64,000 nucleotides of DNA, from contig NC_018868.3 in assembly GCF_000305785.2 (NCBI RefSeq), forward strand, positions 4,014,270 to 4,078,269. The letters run 5' to 3'. The position numbers and the translations under genes were made by a program. Numbering within the stretch: position 1 is the first letter of the stretch; each line of letters opens with the position of its first letter. Below are positions 63,950 to 64,000 of the stretch, piece after piece. This DNA comes from Simiduia agarivorans SA1 = DSM 21679 (GTDB taxonomy: Bacteria; Pseudomonadota; Gammaproteobacteria; Pseudomonadales; Cellvibrionaceae). The notes beneath the pieces are model-generated. The model was given only the letters and a program-made list of their open reading frames with translations. It did no database searches and was not told where the DNA came from.

Positions 63950-64000
63950 TGCATGGCCAGCAGTCCTATGCAAGAGTGCTTCTCTTCTGTGGCTTGCGCG

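Overview
The window is a chromosomal segment of a gammaproteobacterium that degrades polysaccharides, most like Cellvibrionaceae (Cellvibrio, Simiduia, Saccharophagus and relatives). This placement is an inference. It rests on secreted beta-1,3-glucanases (GH81 with CBM56, GH16, GH3 with an ExoP-type tail), a TIGR01782-like TonB-dependent receptor beside flavin-dependent halogenases, REP-like intergenic palindromes, and housekeeping genes (hrpA, dusA, fadBA, an mlaA-like gene) of gammaproteobacterial type. No rRNA, tRNA, CRISPR array, transposase gene or integrase was seen.

Layout. 1-8 kb: the end of a polysaccharide deacetylase-like gene, a PilZ protein, an HDOD protein, an M3 peptidase lipoprotein, an M19 dipeptidase and a secreted S15/CocE-type hydrolase. 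7.9-26.9 kb: a beta-1,3-glucan (laminarin-type) utilisation locus. It holds a membrane-anchored AraC-type regulator, a divergent GH81 glucanase with two CBM56 domains, a TonB-dependent receptor, an operon of halogenase, JmjC-like cupin and second halogenase, and an operon of GH3 glucosidase, GH16 laminarinase and MFS sugar porter. A recurrent motif close to CAAAGTGGGACG lies before the GH81, receptor and GH3 genes and may tie them into one regulon. 27-31 kb: a frameshifted dbpA and an accessory patch of hypothetical genes with a CadC/ToxR-like membrane regulator. 31.3-35.4 kb: azlCD, a GbsR/MarR-type regulator preceded by a perfect 19-bp inverted repeat, and a cyanide-insensitive bd-type quinol oxidase (cioAB). 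36-41 kb: acetolactate synthase large subunit and an uncharacterised pair (YEATS-associated-type membrane protein and VWA protein).

41-44 kb: a sulfide/persulfide detoxification operon (DUF442 protein, BigR-like ArsR regulator broken by a frameshift, membrane rhodanese, TauE exporter, ETHE1-like persulfide dioxygenase). 44-50 kb: a MoxR/CoxE-like pair and hrpA. 50.1-52.2 kb: an hvfABC cluster. It encodes a signal-peptide-bearing precursor with ten EGKCG motifs, an MNIO (DUF692) enzyme and a DUF2063 partner, matching the recently recognised oxazolone/thioamide-modified, copper-related RiPP family. It is the most distinctive biosynthetic system in the window. 52-64 kb: a porin, an MlaA-like protein, a PilZ protein, an HsbR/HsbA-like phosphatase and anti-anti-sigma pair, TerB-like, dusA, a GNAT, fadBA and a periplasmic solute-binding-like protein.

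Four genes (dbpA, a TTR-like membrane protein, the bigR-like gene, hvfB) each appear interrupted by a one-base change at or near a short homopolymer. This suggests base-calling errors in the assembly at least as much as real gene decay, and should be resolved before any functional conclusion is drawn from them.
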